This document shows, one piece after another, positions 7,741-13,953 of a stretch of 25,016 bases of DNA (its first letter is position 1; each line of letters starts with the position of its first letter). The DNA is from a virus. The notes below the pieces were generated by a model. It did no database searches. It saw only the letters and a list, made by a program, of their open reading frames with translations, and was not told the origin of the DNA. The position numbers and the translations under genes are program-made. The DNA is taken from positions 1 through 25,016 of the IMG/VR virus record IMGVR_UViG_3300017963_000719. One strand, written 5' to 3'.

Positions 7741-9483
7741 TCACCTATATCCCCCTGGACCGCTGGCGTCTCGCCGGCCCCCCGACTCCCCATCGTGTAT
7801 TCCCCCATCCGTGGTATACTCCCCAAACAAATCCCACCTACTCGCCCTCCCCCCATCCTGCGGCACCTCGCTCATCCGCGCCATCCCCGGCAGCATCTGC
7901 ACCGCCCCGCTCACCGCATCCACCATATCATCGTGCACCCCATTCGGAAACGCCAGGCACTCCGCCACAAACGCATCATTCCACGCCCCCCGCACCAGGT
8001 GCACCAACCCATCCTCGATCCGGCTCGCCCACACATTCGCCCGCACCAACTTGCTATCCCGAGGCGCCACCCCCTCCAGCGCCAGGTGCGCCAACGAGTC
8101 CGCCTCCGCCCACTCCTGATAATACCCCCCCTGCTGCCCGCTGATCTCCACCCCCTGCGTCACCGTTGGCCCATCCCGCAGCATAACCTCCTCGATCTTG
8201 CCCTTCGCCTTGCTCCACGGACCCGGAAACCGCGCCACATCCTCGATAAACCACTGCCCATCCACCCGCGCCACCCGCGCCCCCGCCAGCCAGTCCGCCC
8301 GCCGCTTCCCACTCACCGCCAGGTCCCAATACCGCGCCCGCCGCGCCCCCTTTCCCACCACCTCCGCATCCACCACCCGCATCCCGCTCACGTCGATCAC
8401 ATCCCCCTTTGGCTTCCGCGCCCGCTGCTGGTACAACGCGTCAAACTCATACCCCCCCACATTCGCCCGGATCCCCAGCAACACCTCCACTCCCGCCTTC
8501 TCTGGCCACAACGCCTCCCCCGGCGCCCGCCCCAACGGGTCCGCCCCCAACCACCACCCTTCCCTCAGCGCCTGTATCACCCGCTCCCCCCACGATTCCC
8601 CCTCCTCCTCCTGGACCGCTGGCGTCCCGCCGGCCTCCCCCTCCACCCACTCCCTCCCCGCCGCCCACTCCTCCGCCAGCGCCGGCATACACAACACCAC
8701 CCACTGATCCGCTCCCCCCTCTCCCATCGGAATGGGAGAGGGGTCGGGGGTGAGGGCCTCCCCCACCATCGCCCGCAACAACCGCCCGCTCAAATCGTCC
8801 AAATGCCACCGCGTCTGGATCACGATCGCCGCCGCCCCATCCTCCAGCCGCGTGTACGCCGTACTCGTCCACCACGACCCCACCCGGTCCCTCGCCACCT
8901 GGCTCTCCGCCTCCGCCCGGTCCTTGTGCGGATCATCCACGATCAACACATCCGCGCCCTTCCCCGTCAACCCTCCACCCACCCCCGCCGCCACCATCCC
9001 CCCCCTGTGCCCCTCCAGATTCCACTCCTCCACACTCCGGCTCTCCCGCGACACCCCCACCCGCTCCGTCGACGCACTCAAATCCCCAAACAACGCCCGA
9101 TATGCCGTCGTCGACAACAAATCCCTGCACCGCCGGCTAAACCCCATCGCCAGCGAACCATTATATGACGACACGATCACCCGCTTCTCCGGCATTCGCC
9201 CCAGCACAAACGCCGGAAACAACACACTCGCCGACGTGCTCTTCCAATATCGTGGCGGCATATTCACCATCAACCGCCCAATCCCCTCCCGCCCCCTCGT
9301 CTCCACATACCGCGCCACCCCATCCAGGTACTCCCCCAGCAACCCCAAATGCCGCGCCCCCGCCGGCCACCCTGGCTCCACATACTCCGCAAAACGACAA
9401 AAAGCGCGCCGAGCCCGCTCCCTCCGGATCCGCTCCCGCCGCGCCTGCTCCCCGATTCCCATCCGCCCAATCCCCATCCTCAC
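7741..9483 (-). CDS. Phage terminase large subunit (ATPase and nuclease)
   Basis: 580 residues. ATPase domain: a Walker A-like PPRYWKST (76-83), Walker B VLIVDDPHKD (179-188) and the coupling segment QTRWHLDDLSGRLL (223-236). Nuclease domain: RYWDLAVSG (384-392), GVEISGQQGGYYQEW (444-458) and HDDMVDAVSGAVQM (517-530), with the acidic residues expected of the RNase H-like fold. It drives DNA into the prohead and cuts concatemers. Oddities: the Gly normally before the Walker A Lys is Trp. A family A repeat is inserted in frame at residues about 243-257 (LTPDPSPIPMGEGG), a family B repeat at about 285-293, and the last ~30 residues are made of family C and B sequence. The insertions fall between the ATPase and nuclease domains or at the tail, where they may be tolerated. 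The start is GTG 9483 or ATG 9477. Confidence 0.92.
   Translation of the reverse strand: MRMGIGRMGIGEQARRERIRRERARRAFCRFAEYVEPGWPAGARHLGLLGEYLDGVARYVETRGREGIGRLMVNMPPRYWKSTSASVLFPAFVLGRMPEKRVIVSSYNGSLAMGFSRRCRDLLSTTAYRALFGDLSASTERVGVSRESRSVEEWNLEGHRGGMVAAGVGGGLTGKGADVLIVDDPHKDRAEAESQVARDRVGSWWTSTAYTRLEDGAAAIVIQTRWHLDDLSGRLLRAMVGEALTPDPSPIPMGEGGADQWVVLCMPALAEEWAAGREWVEGEAGGTPAVQEEEGESWGERVIQALREGWWLGADPLGRAPGEALWPEKAGVEVLLGIRANVGGYEFDALYQQRARKPKGDVIDVSGMRVVDAEVVGKGARRARYWDLAVSGKRRADWLAGARVARVDGQWFIEDVARFPGPWSKAKGKIEEVMLRDGPTVTQGVEISGQQGGYYQEWAEADSLAHLALEGVAPRDSKLVRANVWASRIEDGLVHLVRGAWNDAFVAECLAFPNGVHDDMVDAVSGAVQMLPGMARMSEVPQDGGRASRWDLFGEYTTDGGIHDGESGGRRDASGPGGYR
7755..7778. repeat. Dispersed repeat family B, copy at terminase C-terminus
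   Basis: In-frame copy with the core GGACCGCTGG, encoding GGRRDASGPGG just before the terminase stop codon. Confidence 0.8.
7790..7815. repeat. Dispersed repeat family C, copy at terminase C-terminus
   Basis: In-frame copy encoding YTTDGGIHDG; with the neighbouring family B copy it forms the C-terminal tail of the terminase. Confidence 0.8.
8611..8634. repeat. Dispersed repeat family B, copy inside terminase
   Basis: In-frame copy encoding AGGTPAVQE between the ATPase and nuclease domains. Confidence 0.8.
8714..8760. repeat. Dispersed repeat family A, copy inside terminase
   Basis: CCCTCTCCCAT/ATGGGAGAGGG hairpin plus the GTCGGGGGTGAGGGC tail, read through in frame as LTPDPSPIPMGEGG within the terminase gene. 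Confidence 0.88.
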
Positions 9484-9506
9484 ATTCTCCCTACCCGGGA
9501 TCCCCC

Positions 9507-9533
9507 CATCGTGTATCTCCCCTATCCGAGGTC
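9507..9533. repeat. Dispersed repeat family C, terminase gene junction
   Basis: Variant copy (CTATCCGAGGT end) that encodes the final residues and the stop codon of the small terminase gene. Confidence 0.75.
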
Positions 9534-10157
9534 CTCCTCCAGCGCCGCCAGCTCCTCGTCGCTCAACCCGCTCAAATCCTCCGGCTCCGGCTGCCCCTGC
9601 CGGATCGTCAACCCCACCTGCGGGTCATAATCCCCCAACATCTCCAACGCTAGCTTCCGGTCCGCGTGCGCCCTCGGGCTCGGATTACTCGCACTCTCGA
9701 TCAACGCCCGGTAAATCGCCGGCCGGTGCCTCACCAACGCCCCCGACGCCACCTTCGCCACCTCCGCATCCAGCGCCCGGTTCTCCGCCTTCCACCCCCG
9801 GATCACCCGGTCGCTCGCCAACCCCAGCACCTGCGTCGCCAGCTCAGCCTGCGTCTGTGGCCACCGCTGCCCCCGAGGCAGCGCCGCCCAGAGAATATAC
9901 ACCGCCTGCCGCCACGGCCACCCCTCCCCGATCAACCGCCAATACTCCCCCATATCCACCGCCTCATACGGTAAATCCCCCTCCTCCCCCGTGATCGGCG
10001 CATCCCTATGCGCCGAAACCTCAAACACCCGCCGCGCCTCCGCGCTCCTCAACTGCGCCTCATCCAGCGCATTCCCCACCGCCCCCTCCATCCCCGGCAA
10101 CGTCTGGACCGCCGGCATCCCGCCCGTCCTCTCCTCCGATCCTACCATTCTCCCCAT
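9522..10157 (-). CDS. Putative terminase small subunit
   Basis: About 211 residues from the ATG at 10157; an in-frame ATG also exists at 10235. The upstream extension is rich in Pro/Gly/Arg over repeat-like DNA and is probably not translated. The central part (WRQAVYILWAALPRGQRWPQTQAELATQVLGLASDRVIRGWKAEN, split here by function) reads as a helical DNA-binding region with a helix-turn-helix around 'TQAELATQVLGLASDRVIRG', like phBC6A51-type small terminases. A helical block and an acidic tail (LSDEELAALEEDL) follow. It would recognise phage DNA and recruit the large subunit encoded immediately downstream. A family B repeat lies near the N-terminus (GGMPAVQ), and a family C copy supplies the stop. 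The start site remains uncertain because several ATG codons follow one another. Confidence 0.6.
   Translation of the reverse strand: MGRMVGSEERTGGMPAVQTLPGMEGAVGNALDEAQLRSAEARRVFEVSAHRDAPITGEEGDLPYEAVDMGEYWRLIGEGWPWRQAVYILWAALPRGQRWPQTQAELATQVLGLASDRVIRGWKAENRALDAEVAKVASGALVRHRPAIYRALIESASNPSPRAHADRKLALEMLGDYDPQVGLTIRQGQPEPEDLSGLSDEELAALEEDLG
10104..10124. repeat. Dispersed repeat family B, copy in small terminase gene
   Basis: Slightly diverged copy (CTGGACCGCCGGCATCCCGCC), in frame near the N-terminus. Confidence 0.7.
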
Positions 10158-10265
10158 CCTGCTCCCACACCCTCGGGGCTGCCTCGGACCCCCCTTCCGG
10201 GGGGCGGGTATCCTGGGGGGAAGGATGTACCCCATCCAGGAGGTCCTCAGCAGCCCCCAGCGTGC

Positions 10266-10586
10266 TCAATCGTCCCGCTTGATCAACGCATCCGTCCCCA
10301 CGCACGGTCGCCGTGCCAGCAACGTCCGCAATGCGCTCAAATCCTGCGCATTCCGGCTCGAACACTCTGCGATCTTGGCCATCGTCGTCGTCGCCGCGCT
10401 CCACGCCGCCGTATTCGCCTTGATCACCTCCAGCAGCCGCGCCCGATCCTCCCGGTCCTGCTCGCGGCGACCATCCTCCTCCGCCGCGTGCTCTCGCCAC
10501 GTCCGCTGCAGCACCGCAATCACAAAAATCGCCAGTCCCAACGTCCCCCCCGTCCCTGCAACCAACTCCACCAACGACACATCCAT
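10266..10586 (-). CDS. Small single-pass membrane protein with coiled coil (lysis or holin-like)
   Basis: 106 residues. The N-terminus has one membrane span (about 3-26, LVELVAGTGGTLGLAIFVIAVL), followed by a basic residue cluster and a charged helical region (REHAAEEDGRREQDREDRARLLEVI) and a Ser/Ala/Thr helix. This one-span plus coiled-coil layout is common for phage lysis accessory proteins (holin or spanin types), and the gene sits between a three-span membrane protein and the terminases. No catalytic motif is visible. The ribosome binding site is weak (CAGGG next to ATG), and the gene starts 23 bases after the upstream stop, so translational coupling is likely. Confidence 0.5.
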   Translation of the reverse strand: MDVSLVELVAGTGGTLGLAIFVIAVLQRTWREHAAEEDGRREQDREDRARLLEVIKANTAAWSAATTTMAKIAECSSRNAQDLSALRTLLARRPCVGTDALIKRDD

Positions 10587-10609
10587 CCCTGTGATCGACT
10601 CCGAGCTCC

Positions 10610-10954
10610 CTAACCCCGCGATCGCCGCTGCTCCACCAACGCCATCCCCACATCCCGCGCCACCTGCCCCGCCCCGCCCAGCACCCGCCGCCCCAACTCA
10701 TACAACCCACACGTCGTCGGCCCCAACACCCCCCCCGCCAACGCCACCACCCCCACCCGCACCCACGGCAGCGCCAACTCCGGGATCAACCCCTCCCCGA
10801 TCGCCCCCGCCGCCCCCGCCATCACCCCACCCAGCACAAACGCCAGCACGATCAACCCCCGCCCCTTCAACCCCAACTGCTTCGAAAACTTCACCAGCCC
10901 CGTGATCACCGGCACCAACACCACACCGCCAATCGCCAACTCGCCCACGTCCAT
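10610..10954 (-). CDS. Putative holin (three membrane spans)
   Basis: 114 residues starting at the ATG at 10954, chosen because AGGAG lies 7 bases upstream; the open frame continues upstream only through repeat sequence. Three hydrophobic segments are visible: about 3-22 (VGELAIGGVVLVPVITGLVKF), about 32-52 (LIVLAFVLGGVMAGAAGAIG) and about 63-88 (VRVGVVALAGGVLGPTTCGLYEL), with a short basic C-terminus (EQRRSRG). Size, three spans, charged tail and place just before the terminase genes fit a phage holin, which makes the timed membrane lesion for lysis. No endolysin gene is in the window, so this is a context call. Confidence 0.5.
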   Translation of the reverse strand: MDVGELAIGGVVLVPVITGLVKFSKQLGLKGRGLIVLAFVLGGVMAGAAGAIGEGLIPELALPWVRVGVVALAGGVLGPTTCGLYELGRRVLGGAGQVARDVGMALVEQRRSRG

Positions 10955-11001
10955 CTCCCGCTCCTCTCTCTCCCCCCCTTCCCTTGCCCCCCCTGCACCC
11001 C

Positions 11002-11027
11002 AATCGTGTATTTCCCCCATCCGTGGT
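11002..11027. repeat. Dispersed repeat family C, upstream of holin-like gene
   Basis: Full short copy lying between the terminator hairpins and the holin-like gene. Confidence 0.8.
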
Positions 11028-11035
11028 TTTCCCCC

Positions 11036-11074
11036 CAAAAACAAAAGCGGGCTGCCCCCGAAAGGACAGCCCGC
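11036..11074 (-). terminator. Intrinsic terminator, minus strand
   Basis: GCGGGCTG (11047-11054) pairs with CAGCCCGC (11067-11074). On the minus strand the hairpin is followed by TTTTGTTTTT. It would stop transcripts coming from the replication-side genes before the late (lysis, packaging, head) genes, implying a separate late promoter or antitermination. Confidence 0.7.
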
Positions 11075-11077
11075 CTA

Positions 11078-11121
11078 TAAAAAAAGCACCCTGGGCGGCC
11101 TGCCGCGCCGCCCCCTTTTTT
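11078..11121. terminator. Second hairpin with U-tracts on both sides
   Basis: GGGCGGC (11093-11099) pairs with GCCGCCC (11107-11113). Six T follow on the plus strand (11116-11121), and seven T follow on the minus strand after a short spacer (11078-11084). It could work in either direction. Confidence 0.55.
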
Positions 11122-11382
11122 ATCCTACCCTACTCCCCCTACCCCCTCCCCCCTACTCCCTACTCCCTACCCCCTACTCCCTATTCTGTGTGGGGGGCGA
11201 GCCGGCTTCTGGGGGGGGAAAAGCCCGGCCCGCCTCCTCCCAGCACGTCCCCATCATACCACACAGAACAACCGTTCGTCAAGCAGACCGCAAAAACAGA
11301 CCGCCCCTATCCCTCCCGCTACAAACAACCTGTCAGGTCTCCCTCCCCCTCTCCCTACTCCCCTCCTCCCAGTAGCACGATT
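11122..11382. other. Gene-free stretch with CTACTCCC-type tandem repeats
   Basis: About 260 bases without a convincing gene. The part up to about 11190 is a degenerate tandem repeat of CTACTCCC/CTACCCC. The rest is a mixed GC region with no recognisable signal. A late-gene promoter would be expected somewhere between here and 10955, but I cannot identify one. Confidence 0.6.
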
Positions 11383-11670
11383 CTAGGACCCCCATCGTGT
11401 ATTTCCCCCATCCGAGGTCTTCCCCCATCGTGTATTTCCCCCATCCGAGGTCCTCCCCCACCGCTCCCACCCCCAATCCCCCCCCAGCTCCCGCACCTCC
11501 CCCCGCCGCCCCAACACCAAACGCTCCTCCCCCCCCGGATACACCGCCACCACCCGCCTCGGCGCCGCCATCACCCGCCCCCCCGCCACCCCCACCACCT
11601 CGTACACCCGCCGCACCCCGCACCCCCTCCTCGCCACCAAATCCCCCCTCCCAAACCGCCCCACACCCAT
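11383..11670 (-). CDS. Small hypothetical protein with repeat-derived C-terminus
   Basis: 95 residues starting at the ATG at 11670, which has GGAGG 5 bases upstream. The body, GRFGRGDLVARRGCGVRR then VYEVVGVAGGRVMAAPRR then VVAVYPGGEERLVL, is basic and beta-rich and looks like a small SH3-like barrel, but I do not recognise the family. The last ~25 residues (RTSDGGNTRWGK and so on) are translated from two tandem copies of family C repeats, so the native protein probably ended near residue 70. Confidence 0.55.
   Translation of the reverse strand: MGVGRFGRGDLVARRGCGVRRVYEVVGVAGGRVMAAPRRVVAVYPGGEERLVLGRRGEVRELGGDWGWERWGRTSDGGNTRWGKTSDGGNTRWGS
11392..11452. repeat. Dispersed repeat family C, two tandem copies
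   Basis: Two head-to-tail copies (11392-11419 and 11424-11452), both with the CCATCCGAGGT ending, read through in frame at the end of the small gene. Confidence 0.85.
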
Positions 11671-11687
11671 CCACACCTCCCACCCCC

Positions 11688-11715
11688 CTCGTGTGTTTCC
11701 CCTATTCAAAATTCC
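11688..11715. repeat. Dispersed repeat family C, degenerate copy
   Basis: Diverged copy (CGTGTGTTTCCCCTATTC). It covers the stop codon of the gene ending at 11702. Confidence 0.5.
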
Positions 11716-11995
11716 TCCGCCGATACCTCACCAACGCCCCGTGCCACACCCCCGGCCGGAACACGCACACCGGTGTCTCCCTCCGCCACAACAGCAGCCA
11801 ACCCTCCACCACACTCACCGCCGTCGCCAGCACCGCCGGCGCCGCCACCGCACACTCCACATACACCGACCACTCCTCCGCCTCCGCCGAATGCCGCTCT
11901 GGAGGAGGAGGCACACACAACGGCGCCGGCGCACACAACGGCAGCACAAACCCTATCTCTCCCTCCTCCTTCCCCATCATCCCCCACTTGTTCAC
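11702..11995 (-). CDS. Hypothetical protein, small, membrane-associated possible
   Basis: 97 residues from a GTG at 11995 that overlaps the stop codon of the upstream gene (GTGA), or about 92 from ATG 11980. It contains EEWSVYVECAVAAPAVLATAVSVVEGWLLLW, partly hydrophobic and perhaps one span or an amphipathic helix pair, then a basic end (VRYRRRNFE). A Pro/Cys-rich stretch near the start (LCAPAPLCVPPPP) is unusual. Tight coupling to the upstream gene suggests a shared operon. I do not recognise the family. Confidence 0.45.
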   Translation of the reverse strand: MNKWGMMGKEEGEIGFVLPLCAPAPLCVPPPPERHSAEAEEWSVYVECAVAAPAVLATAVSVVEGWLLLWRRETPVCVFRPGVWHGALVRYRRRNFE

Positions 11996-12255
11996 CGCAC
12001 CATCTCCCGCAGCGCCCGCATCAAATCCGGCAGCCGCTCCCTCCGCACGTGGATCGCCCTCAAAAACCCCCGCAGCGTGATAAATTCCCTTCCCTCCTCC
12101 GTCCGCCACAGCTCCACATCCAATCCAAACGTCTCCACCCGCGTCCAAAACGCCGCATCCCGCGCCCCCTCCTCCACATCATACAGCGCAGTCCGCTCCT
12201 CTAGAAACTCCCGCCACGTCATCGCATCCCCCTCCCCTATCGCCCTCCTAGTCAT
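11992..12255 (-). CDS. Small hypothetical protein
   Basis: 87 residues, mainly helical, with WREFLEERTALYDVEEGARDAAF (split into helices) and a C-terminal RRERLPDLMRALREMV. Its start overlaps the stop of the upstream gene (ATGA at 12252-12255), and GGAGGGG lies just upstream. A second good start is at 12222 (MTWREF). No known domain is recognisable. Overlaps on both sides show it belongs to one transcription unit with its neighbours. Confidence 0.6.
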   Translation of the reverse strand: MTRRAIGEGDAMTWREFLEERTALYDVEEGARDAAFWTRVETFGLDVELWRTEEGREFITLRGFLRAIHVRRERLPDLMRALREMVR

Positions 12256-13058
12256 CGATCCCCCTCCACGTCCCTGTCTTGCCTTGACTTGCCTGACTGA
12301 CTAGACCCCCCAAACCGCGCCAGCGCGTCAGCGTACTCCCTCAACTCATTATTCCAACTCAACGCCTCCTCCAGCGTCGAGCAAATCGCCCACCTTCCCC
12401 CCTCCTTCTCAATCACCCCCGCCCGGTCCAGCAGCCCCCGCCCGCTCTCCGTCCCCCGCTTCCGCTTCGCCCGGCTCCCCCCAATATACCGGTCCCACCA
12501 CCTGCGCGTAAACCCCATCCGCTCGCAATTCGCCTGCGTAATATCCCCCGTCGGCCACATCACGCTGATAAACCGGCACAAATCCTCGATCTCCCGCCGC
12601 GCGCTCGGCCCCGCCCTCTCCACCCCCTTCTCCACCCGCGCCGGCAGCAGCGACATCGGACCCCGCCCCAACTGCGGCCGGATCACCCGCCACGGCTCCT
12701 CCTCCTGGACCGCCGGCGTCTCGCCGGCATCCTCCCCCCACCCGCCCTGCTCGATCTCCGCGATCCGCCCTGGCCCCTTCCAACCCGTCATCGCGTAAAA
12801 ATACGTCACCAGCGGCACCACCACCAGCAGCCCGCACCCCACCGCCCCCCCCCAGATCCCCGCCCCTGGCCACCCCGCACCCGCCAGCCCCGCCAACCCC
12901 ATCACCCCCAACCCCACCACACCCCCCAACCCAATCCCCCCCACCACCGCCCAACCCACGTACACCACCAGGTGCTCATTCACCCCTGGCAGCGTAACCG
13001 GCCGCCCCTCCACCCGCTGCAGGCCACCCGGATCCCGAAACTCATCCCCTGCCCTCAT
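12252..13058 (-). CDS. Membrane protein with C-terminal DNA-binding-like region, unknown function
   Basis: 268 residues. Residues about 27-90 form two to three Gly-rich membrane spans (VVYVGWAVVGGIGLGGVVGL; AVGCGLLVVVPLVTYFYAM). Residues about 110-118 are an in-frame family B repeat (GETPAVQEE). The rest is soluble and includes IEDLCRFISVMWPTGDITQ and ERMGFTRRWWDRYIGG, which reads like a winged-helix segment with a bulky recognition helix. Hydrophobic N-terminus plus DNA-binding-like C-terminus could suit a membrane-anchored regulator or a DNA-tethering protein, but this is speculative. Family not recognised. Confidence 0.55.
   Translation of the reverse strand: MRAGDEFRDPGGLQRVEGRPVTLPGVNEHLVVYVGWAVVGGIGLGGVVGLGVMGLAGLAGAGWPGAGIWGGAVGCGLLVVVPLVTYFYAMTGWKGPGRIAEIEQGGWGEDAGETPAVQEEEPWRVIRPQLGRGPMSLLPARVEKGVERAGPSARREIEDLCRFISVMWPTGDITQANCERMGFTRRWWDRYIGGSRAKRKRGTESGRGLLDRAGVIEKEGGRWAICSTLEEALSWNNELREYADALARFGGSSQSGKSRQDRDVEGDR
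12705..12728. repeat. Dispersed repeat family B, copy in membrane protein gene
   Basis: In-frame copy encoding AGETPAVQE between the membrane and soluble parts. Confidence 0.8.
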
Positions 13059-13317
13059 CCTACCCGCCTCCCTCCGGCCCCACCGGCCCCCTCCGGCCAG
13101 CCCCCGGCCGTCCCCCTATTTCAATCCTGAGCCCAAAAACCCGTTCCGGACCATTTATACCCGCACAACCGCAACCCCACTACCCTATAGACTACCCTAC
13201 CCCCTACCCTACCCCCTACCCTAGACTACCCTACCCCCTACCCTAGACTACCCTACCCCCTACCCGCCCCCCACCCTCCCATCTCCATCCACAGATCCGC
13301 CGCAAAAACCGTCACCT
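13059..13317. repeat. Gene-free stretch with TACCCTA-type tandem repeats
   Basis: About 260 bases with no gene. From about 13176 to 13265 the plus strand repeats CTACCCTACCCCCTACCCTA with a GACTA linker, units of roughly 22 bp. On the minus strand this reads as runs of GGGTAGGGGG, which would lie in the 5' leader of the gene starting at 13058 and could fold into G-quadruplexes. Similar shorter repeats occur at about 11120-11190. Confidence 0.75.
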
Positions 13318-13340
13318 CCGCTAATGTGTGTTAGGGGACC
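13318..13340 (+). other. dif-like recombination site S2
   Basis: Left arm CCGCTAA, 6-bp centre TGTGTG, right arm TTAGGGGACC. It overlaps the stop codon of the gene ending at 13331 and is the left boundary of the first cassette. Confidence 0.5.
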
Positions 13341-13570
13341 TGTGGACCTTTCGGGCTTTCTGGTACATCTGGCCCTAGTATCCCGATCCTTAACCGTTCA
13401 GGCATATCGTCATAACGATCAATAGCCGCAAGGGTCACGATTGCGCCATTGTCTAAGAGTATATGGCAGTTACCGTCCTTCTCATATAGATTGATGGAGA
13501 GAATCGACGCTCCTGCATACAAATGATTTACTGATTCCTCGGCGTGTTCATCATCCAGCCATCCAAGCAT
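13331..13570 (-). CDS. Hypothetical protein of cassette 1
   Basis: 79 residues with ordinary, less GC-biased codon use: acidic N-terminus (LGWLDDEHAEESVNHLY), then two beta-like segments (ASILSINLYEKDGNCHILLDNGA). GGAGG precedes the ATG with a spacing of 6. It is the second gene of the low-GC pair and starts 30 bases after its partner, so the two are probably co-transcribed. Small acidic paired genes in such cassettes are often toxin-antitoxin or defence partners, but nothing in the sequence proves this. Confidence 0.65.
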   Translation of the reverse strand: MLGWLDDEHAEESVNHLYAGASILSINLYEKDGNCHILLDNGAIVTLAAIDRYDDMPERLRIGILGPDVPESPKGPQVP

Positions 13571-13600
13571 TTCTACCCTCCAGACTATCCTTCCGAGTAG

Positions 13601-13888
13601 TCAACTTATCGGAACCGACTGATCCACGTTCAGTTCTGTCCAACTCATTGAACTGTCGCTATAGAATGCCAAAAATCCGGGCTTAGGAAATGAACAATCT
13701 GGTGCCTCCCAGTCGTACCAGTGCACCTGCGTGCCAAAAACGAACCGATCACCAAGATTCTCCTCAAACCACTGAAGCCAGGCATCTTTGACACCTTCCG
13801 AGCAACATAACCGAATCTGTGTTACGAATGGAGGCAGATCTGCTATTCTGGACTGCACGTCCAAAAGATCACTCACTATGTCATTCAT
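13601..13888 (-). CDS. Hypothetical protein of cassette 1
   Basis: 95 residues, acidic and rich in aromatic residues: MNDIVSDLLDVQSRIADLP, then AWLQWFEENLGDRFVFG, HWYDWEAPDCSFPKPGFLAFY. GGAGG with 6 bases of spacing precedes the ATG at 13888. The codon use is clearly different from the G-rich phage genes on both sides. I do not recognise the family. It is first in the two-gene cassette, so both proteins may act together. Confidence 0.65.
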   Translation of the reverse strand: MNDIVSDLLDVQSRIADLPPFVTQIRLCCSEGVKDAWLQWFEENLGDRFVFGTQVHWYDWEAPDCSFPKPGFLAFYSDSSMSWTELNVDQSVPIS

Positions 13889-13930
13889 TTCGTCCTCCGC
13901 GTATCCACATTATGAGAGCCTGGCTGCCCA

Positions 13931-13953
13931 GGTCCCCTAAGAGTCATTATCGG
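13931..13953 (-). other. dif-like recombination site S3
   Basis: On the minus strand: left arm CCGATAA, centre TGACTC, right arm TTAGGGGACC. It is inverted relative to S2. The stop codon of the upstream gene (13937-13939) is inside the right arm. Confidence 0.5.

Larger units (their letters stand above)
13318..13953. mobile_element. Candidate dif-module-like gene cassette 1
   Basis: Two small genes of visibly lower GC than all neighbours lie between two inversely oriented dif-like sites (S2 and S3), with the GGGGACC arms facing inward. The stop codon of the preceding gene (13937) lies inside S3, and the stop of the last cassette gene lies inside S2. The unit is 636 bp with no transposase, the layout of Xer-dependent dif modules. 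The boundaries are seen; mobility is inferred. Confidence 0.5.

Noticed and set aside
3364-9168. Very long plus-strand open frame (1934 codons) opposite the head genes
   Set aside because: It is Pro/His/Arg/Leu-rich antisense of clear phage genes and arises from the extreme strand composition; no domain and no plausible start context.
11392-11452. Possible CRISPR-like tandem repeats
   Set aside because: Only two adjacent copies without unique spacers of constant length; they belong to dispersed family C.
13318-13953. Interpretation as integron cassettes with attC sites
   Set aside because: The sites lack the GTTRRRY/RYYYAAC pair and the long folded attC structure, and boundaries are inverted rather than tandem; the arm-6-arm pattern fits dif-like sites better.
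13318-13953. Interpretation as a classical insertion sequence or MITE
   Set aside because: There is no transposase, no visible target-site duplication, and the ends are asymmetrical with a central 6-bp spacer.
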